Shown: in pieces, positions 1 to 10,022 of the stretch | Layout of the letters: every line of letters begins with the position of its first letter | How positions within the stretch are numbered: the first letter of the stretch is position 1 | Assembly (NCBI GenBank): GCA_014871665.1 | Contig: WGSL01000047.1 | Location: 1 to 16,401, forward strand | Reading direction: 5' to 3' | Length of the DNA: 16,401 bases | Source: Collinsella sp. | GTDB lineage: Bacteria > Actinomycetota > Coriobacteriia > Coriobacteriales > Coriobacteriaceae | Position numbers and translations under genes: made by a program | The notes under the pieces: model-generated | What the model was told of the DNA's origin: nothing | Seen by the model: the letters and a program-made list of their open reading frames with translations, nothing else | The model's database searches: none

Positions 1-277
1 GATAACCAATGTAGCCCTGGGACATGGCGCCGCACTCGGGCAGCGGCATCTCGGGGGTACCGATGGCATCGTGGGCAGCAGCGAAGGCGTTCTGGATCAT
101 GCCGACCTGCGGGCCGTTGCCGTGGGTGATGATAATTTCGTTGCCCTGCTCGATGAGCCCGAGGAGAGCGTGGGCGGTGTTGCTCACGGCCTCGATCTGC
201 TCAACGGGGTTGTTGCCGAGGGCGTTGCCGCCAAGGGCGACGACAATACGATCGGGCTTGCCAAGAGGCTTAGACAT
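1..277 (-). CDS. arcC: Carbamate kinase, N-terminal part (gene runs off the window)
   Basis: Cytosolic enzyme that makes ATP and carbamate from ADP and carbamoyl phosphate, usually the last step of the arginine deiminase or a related ureido catabolic pathway. The 92 visible residues begin MSKPLGKPDRIVVALGGNAL, with the amino-acid-kinase nucleotide/phosphate loop VVALGGNALG at about residues 12-21 and the family motif THGNGPQVG at about 52-60, followed by a stretch ending MSQGYIGY, all typical of ArcC. The ATG at 277 is preceded on the minus strand by AAAGGA at a good distance, which supports this start. The gene is cut by the window edge, so about two thirds of a normal 310-residue protein is missing. 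It shares strand with nifJ but is separated from it by 650 bp and a strong terminator, so it is probably a separate unit. Partner arc genes, if any, lie outside. Confidence 0.93.
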   Translation of the reverse strand, partial: MSKPLGKPDRIVVALGGNALGNNPVEQIEAVSNTAHALLGLIEQGNEIIITHGNGPQVGMIQNAFAAAHDAIGTPEMPLPECGAMSQGYIGY

Positions 278-600
278 TGCTGGAATCCTTTCTGTAAAAG
301 GCCTACAACCCATTAATAACCCGCGTCCGTGCGATACGCGAGTTTATTAAGGTTTATATTCTCTTTATCGCTCATTTTATTCATTTTGAAAATAGCGGAA
401 CGGTGAACGGTCGTTTTTATCCGCTCAGCGTACAGAACTCCAGCTAAGACATATCTACGTAATTTACGTGCGACTTTATTTAAATGAAGCGAGGATTATG
501 TCGGATTATGCAAACTATATCTTTGCTAAACACAAAACAGACAGCGCAATATCTTACTCGCACTATACGAGATTCTATGCACATATAAGTCGAGTATGCA

Positions 601-625
601 CCCCTGCAAAAACAAGGGGCTTTTC
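601..625 (+). terminator. Weak terminator-like hairpin
   Basis: CCCCT, nine-base A-rich loop, AGGGG, then CTTTTC on the plus strand. The 5-bp stem is short. No plus-strand gene lies upstream, so if it works it would end a small untranslated RNA from the AT-rich stretch. Confidence 0.3.
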
Positions 626-674
626 ATCCAACAAAAGGAATAAAGAAGAGCTCCGAAAAAGCGGCAACGGCCAA

Positions 675-749
675 GTCCCCCATCCATCCCCAAAGTGGTG
701 CGAGGTTTCGCGGCAAAGCCGCGAAACAGCGAAGGGGACAAAAGCCCCC
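675..749. repeat. Cluster of hairpins, REP-like
   Basis: A perfect 10-bp stem GTTTCGCGGC (705-714) with AAA loop and GCCGCGAAAC (718-727) sits inside a second inverted pair GTCCCC (675-680) and GGGGAC (734-739). The latter can pair instead with a following CCCC (745-748). The nested palindrome has no coding sense. It looks like a repetitive extragenic palindrome or part of a structured RNA; a genome-wide copy count would decide. Confidence 0.5.
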
Positions 750-795
750 ACAACCACGTCCTTCATCCGCCATCACATCCGAGGACGTAGTCGTA

Positions 796-920
796 GCAGG
801 ATCTGAGGGCTAACCTTCGCGGACACTCCGCAGGACGAAAGAACCCCCGCCGCACGTAGTGCGCAGCGGGGGTTCTTTCATGTCCGAGGACGTCCGCGAA
901 GGTTAGCCCTCAGATCCTGC
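796..920. repeat. 29-bp perfect inverted repeat enclosing a terminator
   Basis: The left arm 796-824 and right arm 892-920 are exact reverse complements over 29 bp. Between them lies a second perfect hairpin (837-879). The right arm ends 10 bp before the nifJ stop codon, so the nifJ transcript would end in one long nested hairpin. An 11-bp direct repeat (TCCGAGGACGT) at 778-788 and 883-893 also partly overlaps the element. Arms this long and perfect are unusual for a plain terminator and suggest a repeat element or a recent palindromic duplication. Confidence 0.85.
837..879 (-). terminator. Strong intrinsic terminator after nifJ
   Basis: A 14-bp perfect stem (837-850 with 866-879) plus an inner CGCAC-GTA-GTGCG stem, GC-rich at the core and ending in TTCTTT when read on either strand. 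It lies about 50 bp past the nifJ stop and is the obvious nifJ terminator. Being nearly symmetric it could also stop plus-strand transcription. Confidence 0.8.
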
Positions 921-930
921 GGTGGGAGAC

Positions 931-4470
<3,540 letters not shown>

Positions 4471-4473
4471 ATA

Positions 4474-4485
4474 CCCCTCTCCTCT
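4474..4485 (-). promoter_or_regulatory. nifJ ribosome binding site, deciding the start
   Basis: AGAGGAGAGGGG on the minus strand, 3-5 bp from the ATG at 4470, fixes the start. It lies in the loop of a small inverted pair, GGTATA (4492-4497) with TATACC (4470-4475), so the site could be partly masked by local folding. Confidence 0.7.
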
Positions 4486-4502
4486 CATATAGGTATACAG
4501 GC

Positions 4503-4518
4503 CCCGGCGATCGCCGGG
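4503..4518. promoter_or_regulatory. 16-bp perfect palindrome upstream of nifJ
   Basis: CCCGGCGATCGCCGGG reads the same on both strands and lies 33-48 bp before the nifJ start codon. It could be a dimeric repressor site or, in RNA, a very stable hairpin in the leader. The regulator is unknown. Confidence 0.5.
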
Positions 4519-4830
4519 ATGTTGGCGTGATGGGATTTACGCTGTTGCTTCCAATCATCTGGCAGGCAGGCTCAGCAGCAGGTACGTGGCGTGGAGAGAA
4601 GACATGCCGAGGCGAGGGCCAGCTGATGCGCCCCACAGACCCGACCGCCCGTCTTGCACATGACCGAGCGCCGCAAAGGCCGCATGCCGGATGCTCCCGG
4701 GCACGCCCCGGCGATGGGAAGCGCCCGCAACGGAAATCCGCATGCGGGTTTATTGTACCCCGCCGTCAAGTGTAATTTCGGCAAATATAGGCGGGCGGTA
4801 AAGGTTTACCTCGGGTGACTGCCGGGAGCA

Positions 4831-4861
4831 AAATGATCCCTTGGGGACGGAGGGACCATTT
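4831..4861 (-). terminator. Terminator of the kinase-FHA operon (REP-like hairpin)
   Basis: An 11-bp stem with one G-T pair (4831-4841 with 4851-4861) and a 9-base loop starts 11 bp after the FHA gene stop. On the minus strand it ends AAGGGATCATTTTG, a short U-rich tail. The place suits a terminator. The GTCCC/GGGAC-rich stem also resembles dispersed extragenic palindromes, and copies elsewhere would argue for that. Confidence 0.6.
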
Positions 4862-4872
4862 GGCAGGACTGG

Positions 4873-5811
4873 CTAAAGGGCACCGAAGAGAATGGCGTAG
4901 GTAGTGGATTCGCCGAGCTTGAGCTCGTCGCCGGGATTGAGTTGGGCGGAACGGCCGGGCTCGACCTGAATGCAGACGCGCGTGGCCCCGTTTACCACCA
5001 CGGTTCCGTTGGTGGACGACAAGTCCTCGACGTGCCAGATATTTTGAGCATCGCACCAGATATGGGCATGGCGGGCCGAGACATCGTCGCCGACGTCGGT
5101 AATATCGCCCTCGCCAGTGGCCAGCGCGCCAATCTCAACACCCTGCTCACTCGGCTGAATCCAGCGCGGGGCGCTCACGACAAAACTGTTTTGTACGCGC
5201 AGCAAGCCCAAGGGGTGCGCCGGGGCGGGTTCGCGTTCGCCCGCGGTCATCGACATGCCAAGCGAACGCGGCGTGGATGTGCCTCCGCCACAGGTCGCGT
5301 GCGCGTAGTCGATGGCATAGTTCACCGAGGACCGCACATCCGCCGAACAACCGACGGCGACAAACAGCACCAGCACGGCCTCGGCGCGCTCGGCGGGCAT
5401 GAGTTCCGCCGCCTGGGACAGGCGATCGAGCGCGTTGCGATAGAGATTCGTGTCCTGGTGGCACTCTTCGAGCGCGCGTACCATCGGTTCACCTGCAGGA
5501 CCGCACACCATATTGATCACAGCCGTGGAGTCCATGGGATTGCGCTGGCGCAGGGCCAGTTGCGACATAATACGCGCAGCCGAGGTACCGTATTCGGCAA
5601 AGTAGCGATGCTGAAGCGTGCCGACCGGCGCGCGAACGATAAAGCGGGAAACCCAAGAGCGATCGGCGGCTCGGCTCTGCGGGCTGCGGCCGTCGGCGAG
5701 CGGACGGGACGAAAGCACCAAGCCGCACAGCTCGATATGGCTCAGATGCGCCGCGCGCTTAAAGATGTCAAACATGGCCCCGCATGGGGTGAGCTCAACT
5801 TGAGATGCCAT
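4873..5811 (-). CDS. FHA-domain protein with unknown N-terminal region
   Basis: Probable phosphothreonine-binding adaptor, 312 residues, no membrane segment or signal peptide. The FHA domain occupies roughly residues 223-311 and has the peptide-binding signature SARH at 245-248 and SSTNGT at 265-270, ending LNPGDELKLGESTTYAI. Residues 1-200 are cysteine-containing, probably helical, and match no family I know; a proline/alanine linker around 190-202 separates the two parts. The ATG at 5811 has a strong AAGGAGG site (5820-5826), lying in the last codons of the kinase gene. Only 3 bp separate the two genes, so they are co-transcribed, and the kinase itself or its substrates are the likely phosphorylated partners. 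It is the last gene of the operon. FHA assignment is firm; the role is inferred. Confidence 0.85.
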   Translation of the reverse strand: MASQVELTPCGAMFDIFKRAAHLSHIELCGLVLSSRPLADGRSPQSRAADRSWVSRFIVRAPVGTLQHRYFAEYGTSAARIMSQLALRQRNPMDSTAVINMVCGPAGEPMVRALEECHQDTNLYRNALDRLSQAAELMPAERAEAVLVLFVAVGCSADVRSSVNYAIDYAHATCGGGTSTPRSLGMSMTAGEREPAPAHPLGLLRVQNSFVVSAPRWIQPSEQGVEIGALATGEGDITDVGDDVSARHAHIWCDAQNIWHVEDLSSTNGTVVVNGATRVCIQVEPGRSAQLNPGDELKLGESTTYAILFGAL

Positions 5812-5814
5812 GAC

Positions 5815-7659
5815 CTAGGCCTCCTTAGTCGTAGAAATAGAATCGGACGATACTTCGACAGGTCCGCCAAAAGTACGGGCAGCTGCGGCTCCACCGGCAA
5901 GCGGAGTCGCCATCTGGGCTTTTGTGCGTCGCGGTGCCGAAACGGGAAGTTCAAAGGCAAAGCCCATCGCAAGCAAAAACCACGTAAGCGTATAGGTTGC
6001 AACCAGAGCGGCAACAAGGCCGCCCATCACGGCGCGTTGGGAAAATACGCTACATGCAGCCACAACCAGCACCGGAACCTCGCAGGCAGAAAGCGCAAGC
6101 ACACCCTGCAGGAAGCCCGAGCGCCGATCGCGCGCAAGCGCCCCCGCGGCAACGCCGGCTATGCCTGGCAGCGCCAACGCCAGTGCGGCAATAATACCCG
6201 GTAGCGACCCAGACCACACGAGCGATCCCAAAGTCGCCGTCACGCGAGCGCCCGACGCCAGCAGCGCGGCCGAAACCACGATCACAGCCCAAACCACGCC
6301 ACAGACGACCGTCGCGCCGACCATCAGCGCGCGACGAACCGCGCGGCCAGACGCATCCATGGGGCACGGCGTGAGCGGCTCGCCGCGGAGCGAACGGCCG
6401 ACATTTTGCGCATAGTGGTCACAAAACGCTGAGAGCGCCGCCTCGACCGCCGCCGGCTCGGGACGATCTTTTTGATGGCTGGACAGACAGGCCATCACCA
6501 CGTCGAACAGCTGGGCATCGACAAACGCCAGCGCATCGCGTAGCTCTTCGGAATCCGGCTCAAGCCCTAGCTGCTGGGCCTGCTCGGCCGCGGCGAGCGC
6601 CACATCGGGCTCACGACGAAGCAGCTGAGTCAAATCACAACCGGGCGCATGGGCACCAATGGGATAGTCGGGCCGCGTGTCCATCTTGAGACGGTAGGGG
6701 CTCGCGATGTCGCGCGTCTTTTTGCGCGAACCCGAGGTGCCCGAAGTGCTCGGCGCGGCTTCGTATGGCGCGACGCCGGCAATGAGCTCGTAAACCGTGC
6801 TTGCCGCGGCATAGACGTCGATCGCCGGCGACATACGCAAAGCGCGCAGATCGGGAATATCGTCGGTGAGCATCTCGGGCGGGGCATAGGCAACCGTCGC
6901 GCGACGCAGCGTGGCATAGCGCTCGGTAAAGGATGCCTTGCCGCCGGTACCGGCCACGGCCGACGCAGGCTCAAGCGCCAGCGACGAGCCAAAGTCGATC
7001 AGGCACAGGTCAAAGGTGCCCTCGGCAAGCTGCCGGTCAAGCGGTAGACGCGCCGTGCGCACCATAATATTAGCGGGCGAGATATCGCGATGGACAAAGC
7101 CCTCACCCACCAGGCTCATACGGCAGAGCAGATCGAACAGGTCGCGACCCAGACGCGCCGCCACAAGCGGCGACAGGCGCCCGGCATCGTCCACGGCGAG
7201 TCGCGAACGCAAGCGGGCGAGCGTCTCGCCCTCGACCCATTCCATGACAATTGCAGGCACACCGTCGACCTCGCCCCAGCCATAGAGGCGGGGAAAGCCC
7301 TTAAGGCCCGAAAGGGCGCGATGGCATTCGTATTCCTCGCGAAACGCCGCCTTGAACTTGGCGACCAGCGCCTCGTGAGCGGCATCGTCGTCAAACTCAT
7401 CGCGCGTCGGCAAGATGAGCTGCTTGAGTGCCACGGCCTCGCCTTGGGCGTTGACGGCACGCGTCACGCGGCCGATACCGCCACGGCGCATGGTGGCATC
7501 GTCGGCAAACAGCATCGTAAAACGACGCAGATAGGCAGGCAGTTCGTCCTGACCGAGCGCAATGGCCGGCTCAAACCCGTCGACACGCGCCAGGCGCAGG
7601 CCGACCATGGGATCGCGACCGAGCGATTGTGGTGTGGTGGATGCAAGATCGGTCATCAT
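5815..7659 (-). CDS. Membrane-anchored Ser/Thr protein kinase
   Basis: Hanks-type protein kinase of 614 residues: N-terminal extension, kinase domain about 50-410, then a membrane tail. Visible motifs are a glycine loop RGGIGRV (59-65, its first glycine replaced), the ATP lysine in VALK (K79), the helix-C glutamate region FREEYE (106-111), the catalytic HRDISPAN (190-197), IDFG (221-224) and APPE (259-262), so it should be active. Four hydrophobic helices lie at about 443-469, 484-509, 516-538 and 543-568, after which a short cytosolic tail returns. It has no PASTA or other sensor domain, unlike classic PknB. Its ATG overlaps the stop of the upstream gene (ATGA) and it lacks a clear ribosome binding site, which implies translational coupling; a second in-frame ATG follows directly. 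The FHA gene comes 3 bp later. Confidence 0.92.
   Translation of the reverse strand: MMTDLASTTPQSLGRDPMVGLRLARVDGFEPAIALGQDELPAYLRRFTMLFADDATMRRGGIGRVTRAVNAQGEAVALKQLILPTRDEFDDDAAHEALVAKFKAAFREEYECHRALSGLKGFPRLYGWGEVDGVPAIVMEWVEGETLARLRSRLAVDDAGRLSPLVAARLGRDLFDLLCRMSLVGEGFVHRDISPANIMVRTARLPLDRQLAEGTFDLCLIDFGSSLALEPASAVAGTGGKASFTERYATLRRATVAYAPPEMLTDDIPDLRALRMSPAIDVYAAASTVYELIAGVAPYEAAPSTSGTSGSRKKTRDIASPYRLKMDTRPDYPIGAHAPGCDLTQLLRREPDVALAAAEQAQQLGLEPDSEELRDALAFVDAQLFDVVMACLSSHQKDRPEPAAVEAALSAFCDHYAQNVGRSLRGEPLTPCPMDASGRAVRRALMVGATVVCGVVWAVIVVSAALLASGARVTATLGSLVWSGSLPGIIAALALALPGIAGVAAGALARDRRSGFLQGVLALSACEVPVLVVAACSVFSQRAVMGGLVAALVATYTLTWFLLAMGFAFELPVSAPRRTKAQMATPLAGGAAAARTFGGPVEVSSDSISTTKEA
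5820..5826 (-). promoter_or_regulatory. Strong ribosome binding site of the FHA gene
   Basis: AAGGAGG on the minus strand, 8 bp before the ATG at 5811, overlapping the 3' end of the kinase frame. It suggests the FHA protein is translated at a higher rate than the kinase, which has no visible site of its own. Confidence 0.75.
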
Positions 7660-8540
7660 AGGGCAAGCGCCGCCACGTTATTGTTGAAGTTACCGAGCGC
7701 GACGTCATCATCGCCGTAATGGCCGACCCATTGACATAGGTTGGTGTAACAGCCCCACAGATTGGCATACTGCTGATACCACTTTGACCGGGGCGAGAAT
7801 GTCTGACGACCGAACTCGGCTCGAATAACAAACATCTCCCCGACCAGGCTGTCGCACGGTCTGGGATCTCCCGTAGAGTTATAGGTCGAGACCACGTCAT
7901 TGGCACGAGAAACATAGCCGTCGAGCATGTTGTACTTGGTCACAAGCCAACTGTGAATGCTCTCTTCTTCAGCAGCGGAAAGGCCACCGGAGTTTGCATC
8001 GTTGTCAGTGTTGCCGCCCGTCGAGCCGCCGTTTCCAGACCCTCCGGTAGAGGAACCCGACCCAGAGCCGCCGCCCGAACTCGATGAATCCGAGCTACCG
8101 GGCTTGCCTGTCTGCTGGGCGTCCTGCCCCTTCTGCTGCTCGACCTTATTCACCGTTGCCGCCACGCTATTGTTGGACAATCGATCGATGATCTTGGTGT
8201 TGGTGAGCACGATGGTTTTGCCATTGGCAAGCGTGACTTCGTTGTCCGGGGCCTCGGCGCCGTCCGCATCGTCGGTGCCAAACACAATATGCCCGACCAC
8301 ACTTGCCCAAGCATATCCAGTCGTGGTGCCCAGATCGCTTTTGACCTCATGCCCCACGCGCGGTTCGCGTGCGGCATGCGCCTGCATCATGGACGGCACG
8401 GTCATGCCATAGGCAGAAACGCCAGCTATGACCAGCACCAGCGAGCACGATAGCAGTGCGTACGCCCGCGGCGCCAAGCCCAGTCGGCGTCGTATGCGCA
8501 CCGCGGCGCCGCGCTTTGTCTGAGTGCCACCGGGCCGCAT
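7656..8540 (-). CDS. Membrane-anchored extracytoplasmic protein of unknown function
   Basis: Unrecognised 294-residue protein, first gene of the kinase-FHA operon. A basic N-terminus (R15-R25 region) precedes one hydrophobic helix at about 26-46, giving an N-in, C-out topology or an uncleaved signal anchor. Next comes a region of about 60-140 with VTLANGKTIVLTNTKIIDRL, a low-complexity Gly/Ser linker at about 149-187, and a C-terminal, probably helical domain (188-294) rich in Trp, Tyr and Asn with cysteines at 229, 264 and 269 and ending in an Asn run. I start at the ATG at 8540 because GGAGGAG lies 6-7 bp upstream; earlier in-frame ATGs would place a terminator-like hairpin inside the gene. 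Position suggests it senses or delivers something outside the cell for the neighbouring kinase. That is inference only. Confidence 0.8.
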   Translation of the reverse strand: MRPGGTQTKRGAAVRIRRRLGLAPRAYALLSCSLVLVIAGVSAYGMTVPSMMQAHAAREPRVGHEVKSDLGTTTGYAWASVVGHIVFGTDDADGAEAPDNEVTLANGKTIVLTNTKIIDRLSNNSVAATVNKVEQQKGQDAQQTGKPGSSDSSSSGGGSGSGSSTGGSGNGGSTGGNTDNDANSGGLSAAEEESIHSWLVTKYNMLDGYVSRANDVVSTYNSTGDPRPCDSLVGEMFVIRAEFGRQTFSPRSKWYQQYANLWGCYTNLCQWVGHYGDDDVALGNFNNNVAALAL

Positions 8541-8545
8541 GCGTT

Positions 8546-8552
8546 CTCCTCC
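8546..8552 (-). promoter_or_regulatory. Ribosome binding site deciding the start at 8540
   Basis: GGAGGAG on the minus strand, directly after the U-run of the hairpin at 8563-8580. It makes the ATG at 8540 the best start. Confidence 0.7.
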
Positions 8553-8580
8553 AACAAAAACACGCCGCTCGGGAGCGGCG
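8553..8580 (-). terminator. Terminator-like hairpin in the leader (possible attenuator)
   Basis: On the minus strand CGCCGCT, loop CCCG, AGCGGCG, then TGTTTTTGTT. Counting G-U pairs the stem reaches 10 bp. This is a textbook intrinsic terminator, yet it lies between a good promoter (8603-8633) and the ribosome binding site of the next gene, with no room for another promoter. It could attenuate the kinase operon or be a second stop for recR read-through. Confidence 0.65.
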
Positions 8581-8602
8581 CATTCATTCGAATCCATATT
8601 TG

Positions 8603-8633
8603 AGTGTATCAGCGAACCAAAAAGGTTGCGCAA
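8603..8633 (-). promoter_or_regulatory. Promoter of the unknown-protein/kinase/FHA operon
   Basis: -35 TTGCGC (8628-8633), 19-bp spacer, extended -10 TGA-TACACT (8603-8611) on the minus strand. Expected transcription start is near 8596, giving a leader of about 55 bases. Confidence 0.55.
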
Positions 8634-8634
8634 C
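8625..8634. promoter_or_regulatory. Palindrome over the -35, possible operator
   Basis: GTTGCGCAAC is a perfect 10-bp palindrome covering the whole -35 hexamer of the operon promoter. A dimeric regulator bound here would block the polymerase. Confidence 0.4.
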
Positions 8635-8640
8635 GAATGG

Positions 8641-8669
8641 ACAAATTAAGGATGCGAGCGGAAGCATCC
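8641..8669 (-). terminator. Likely recR terminator
   Basis: GGATGC, 8-base loop, GCATCC on the minus strand (8650-8669), followed by TTAATTTGT. It sits about 115 bp after recR. The short stem makes it moderate. An imperfect second copy of the sequence follows at about 8669-8694. Confidence 0.4.
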
Positions 8670-8718
8670 ATGCGATAAGCGGATACGAAGCATCTTTGTT
8701 GCACAACAAACTCACAGT

Positions 8719-8748
8719 CGCACGGGGAAATTATGACTACCCCGTGCG
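8719..8748 (-). terminator. Hairpin close behind recR
   Basis: A 9-bp perfect stem CGCACGGGG/CCCCGTGCG with a 12-base AT-rich loop, 38 bp past the recR stop. There is no clear U-run, so it may be a 3' end stabilising hairpin and not the termination point. Confidence 0.35.
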
Positions 8749-8785
8749 TCGCGAGGAAAACATACGGCAGGAGCAGGCTCGCCAC

Positions 8786-9382
8786 CTAAATCGCGCGGCG
8801 GGCCTCGATGGCGCGGCCAAGCGTAAGCTCGTCGGCATACTCCAAGTCGCCGCCCACGGGAAGGCCGCTTGCCAGACGCGACACCTCGACGCCCAACGGC
8901 TTGATGGTACGGGCCAGATAGCTCGCCGTGGTCTCGCCCTCAATATTGGGGTTGGTGGCGATGATGACCTCGTGGATGTCCTCGTGGCCCAAGCGTGCCA
9001 GCAGCTCTCGAATGTGCAGCTGCTCGGGGCCAATCTTGTCCATGGGACTGATCACGCCGCCCAATACGTGGTAGAGGCCGTGGTAGCTGCCCGTGCGCTC
9101 GATCGCCTGGACATCGCGCGGCTCGCCCACCACGCAAATGCGAGTGGTATCGCGCATCGGGTCCTGGCAGATGGAGCACTCGTCGGCCGTGGCGTAGTTA
9201 AAGCAGCGGCTGCAAAAGTGGACCTCCTGCTTGACCTCCAGGATGGCCTCGGCCAGGCGGCGCGCCTCCTCGGCGTCGGCCTCCAACAGGTAATAGGCGA
9301 TGCGCTGGGCCGACTTGGGACCAATGCCCGGCAGACGGCCCAGCTCATCGAGCAGTTTTTGCAGACTGTGGTTGGCACTCAT
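8786..9382 (-). CDS. recR: Recombination protein RecR
   Basis: DNA-binding clamp-like protein that works with RecO (and RecF) to load RecA on gapped DNA. The 198 residues are normal length. Seen in order are the helix-hairpin-helix LPGIGPKSAQRIAYYLL (17-33), the zinc finger with cysteines 57, 60, 69 and 72, the Toprim domain from ICVVGEP (82-88) through TNPNIEGE (143-150), and the C-terminal RLASGLPVGGDLEYADE (169-185). All key residues are present. The start at 9382 gives the usual N-terminus but has no clear ribosome binding site. It lies 13 bp after the ybaB stop, so coupling to ybaB translation is likely. Confidence 0.97.
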   Translation of the reverse strand: MSANHSLQKLLDELGRLPGIGPKSAQRIAYYLLEADAEEARRLAEAILEVKQEVHFCSRCFNYATADECSICQDPMRDTTRICVVGEPRDVQAIERTGSYHGLYHVLGGVISPMDKIGPEQLHIRELLARLGHEDIHEVIIATNPNIEGETTASYLARTIKPLGVEVSRLASGLPVGGDLEYADELTLGRAIEARRAI

Positions 9383-9395
9383 ATATATGCGTGTC

Positions 9396-9716
9396 TTAGA
9401 ACGGCATGCCCGGGATGTTGAGGCCGCCGGTGATGGCGCCCATCTGCTTGTTGGCGAGCTCGTTGACGCCGCGGACGGCCTCGTTGACGGCAGCCATGAT
9501 CATATCCTGCAGCATATCGACGTCCTCGGGATCGAGCGCATCGGGATCGATGGTGAGGTTGACGAGCTCCATCTCGCCGTTAACGGTCACCTTGACCATG
9601 CCGCCGCCGGCAGAGGCGTCGACGGTCTGGGACTTGAGGTTCTCCTGCGCGGCGGCAAGCTGCTCCTGCATCTTGCGAGCCTGCTTCATCATCTGCTGCA
9701 TGTTCATACCGGCCAT
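9396..9716 (-). CDS. ybaB: YbaB/EbfC family nucleoid-associated protein
   Basis: Small DNA-binding protein thought to act in nucleoid structure or near RecFOR repair. The 106 residues start MAGMNMQQMMKQARKMQEQL, a methionine/glutamine-rich helix that forms the dimer arm. The central strand region VKVTVNGEMELVNLTIDPDAL (about 41-61) and the helix DMLQDMIMAAVNEAVRGVNE (67-86) are the family hallmarks, ending in GGLNIPGMPF. AAAGGAG 5 bp upstream supports the ATG at 9716; an ATG four codons later is possible. It precedes recR by 13 bp in the conserved ybaB-recR pair. dnaX, which normally comes directly upstream, is displaced here by a plus-strand gene. Confidence 0.96.
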   Translation of the reverse strand: MAGMNMQQMMKQARKMQEQLAAAQENLKSQTVDASAGGGMVKVTVNGEMELVNLTIDPDALDPEDVDMLQDMIMAAVNEAVRGVNELANKQMGAITGGLNIPGMPF

Positions 9717-9878
9717 GATGGCTCCTTTACGTGCGGCCGCACGCCGAGCTGCAAGGGCAGCCGGAGCACGGCGGGACTTTCAAACTCAAAAATCGTACCA
9801 CGGCGCGCGGCGAGAGAGCGGGGCGGACGTGTTACCTCAGTCGATATACATGTCCTGGAGTGCAAGCCGCGCCCAAAG

Positions 9879-9913
9879 ATTATGCAAAGTTGAATAATTC
9901 GCATCTGCATAAT
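9879..9913. repeat. AT-rich inverted repeat
   Basis: ATTATGCA (9879-9886) and TGCATAAT (9906-9913), exact 8-bp arms 19 bp apart in an AT-rich pocket. The spacing of two turns of DNA between arm centres suits a regulator dimer pair; it may control either divergent gene. Confidence 0.4.
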
Positions 9914-10016
9914 ATTGAAAGCTAAATCTTGTAGAGCCGGAATCCGACATTTTCCGCGTACCACTAAATGGCTAAATGCCGAGCCACTACTCGAGGCGGC
10001 GCACATGGCGGCAGGG

Positions 10017-10022
10017 TATAAT
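10017..10022 (+). promoter_or_regulatory. -10 element of the small membrane protein gene
   Basis: Perfect TATAAT, 34 bp before the start codon. No good -35 at 16-19 bp, so an activator may be needed. GGAGGT (10047-10052) supplies the ribosome binding site. Confidence 0.5.

Larger units (their letters stand above)
278..795. other. Non-coding spacer between carbamate kinase and the nifJ 3' repeat
   Basis: No convincing gene. From about 300 to 600 the sequence is clearly more AT-rich than its surroundings and should carry the carbamate kinase promoter (minus strand), but I could not settle on a -35/-10 pair; TATAAA-like hexamers occur around 345-395. From about 600 onwards it holds a chain of short hairpins, listed separately. 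An open frame over 468-806 (plus) has no good start context, runs through the hairpins and resembles nothing. Confidence 0.6.
4471..4830 (-). other. Long GC-rich structured stretch upstream of nifJ
   Basis: About 360 bp without a believable gene before the hairpin at 4831. It contains a 16-bp perfect palindrome close to nifJ (4503-4518), a repeated GCCCCGGCGAT at 4501-4511 and 4705-4715, the palindrome CCGCATGCGG with a nearby CCGCATGCCGG copy, and a hairpin CCCGCA...TGCGGG near 4724-4748 followed on the plus strand by TTTATTGT. I compared it by eye with TPP, FMN, cobalamin, SAM and T-box consensus cores and with SRP RNA and RNase P, and recognise none. It is either a long nifJ 5' leader or an unrecognised small RNA. 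A possible -10, TACAAT, is at 4752-4757 (minus) but has no convincing -35. Confidence 0.5.

Noticed and set aside
468..806. 112-codon plus-strand frame in the spacer
   Set aside because: No good start context, unlike-protein composition and it runs straight through hairpins.
4752..4769. TTGACG and TACAAT on the minus strand before nifJ as a promoter
   Set aside because: Only 6 bp apart; a sigma-70 promoter needs about 17.
4527..4775. Short frames in the region upstream of nifJ
   Set aside because: Arg/Pro/Gly-rich on both strands, no ribosome binding site, no family resemblance.
4942..6204. 420-codon plus-strand frame over the FHA and kinase genes
   Set aside because: Low-complexity Arg/Gly/Ala/His-rich translation antisense to genes with clear motifs.
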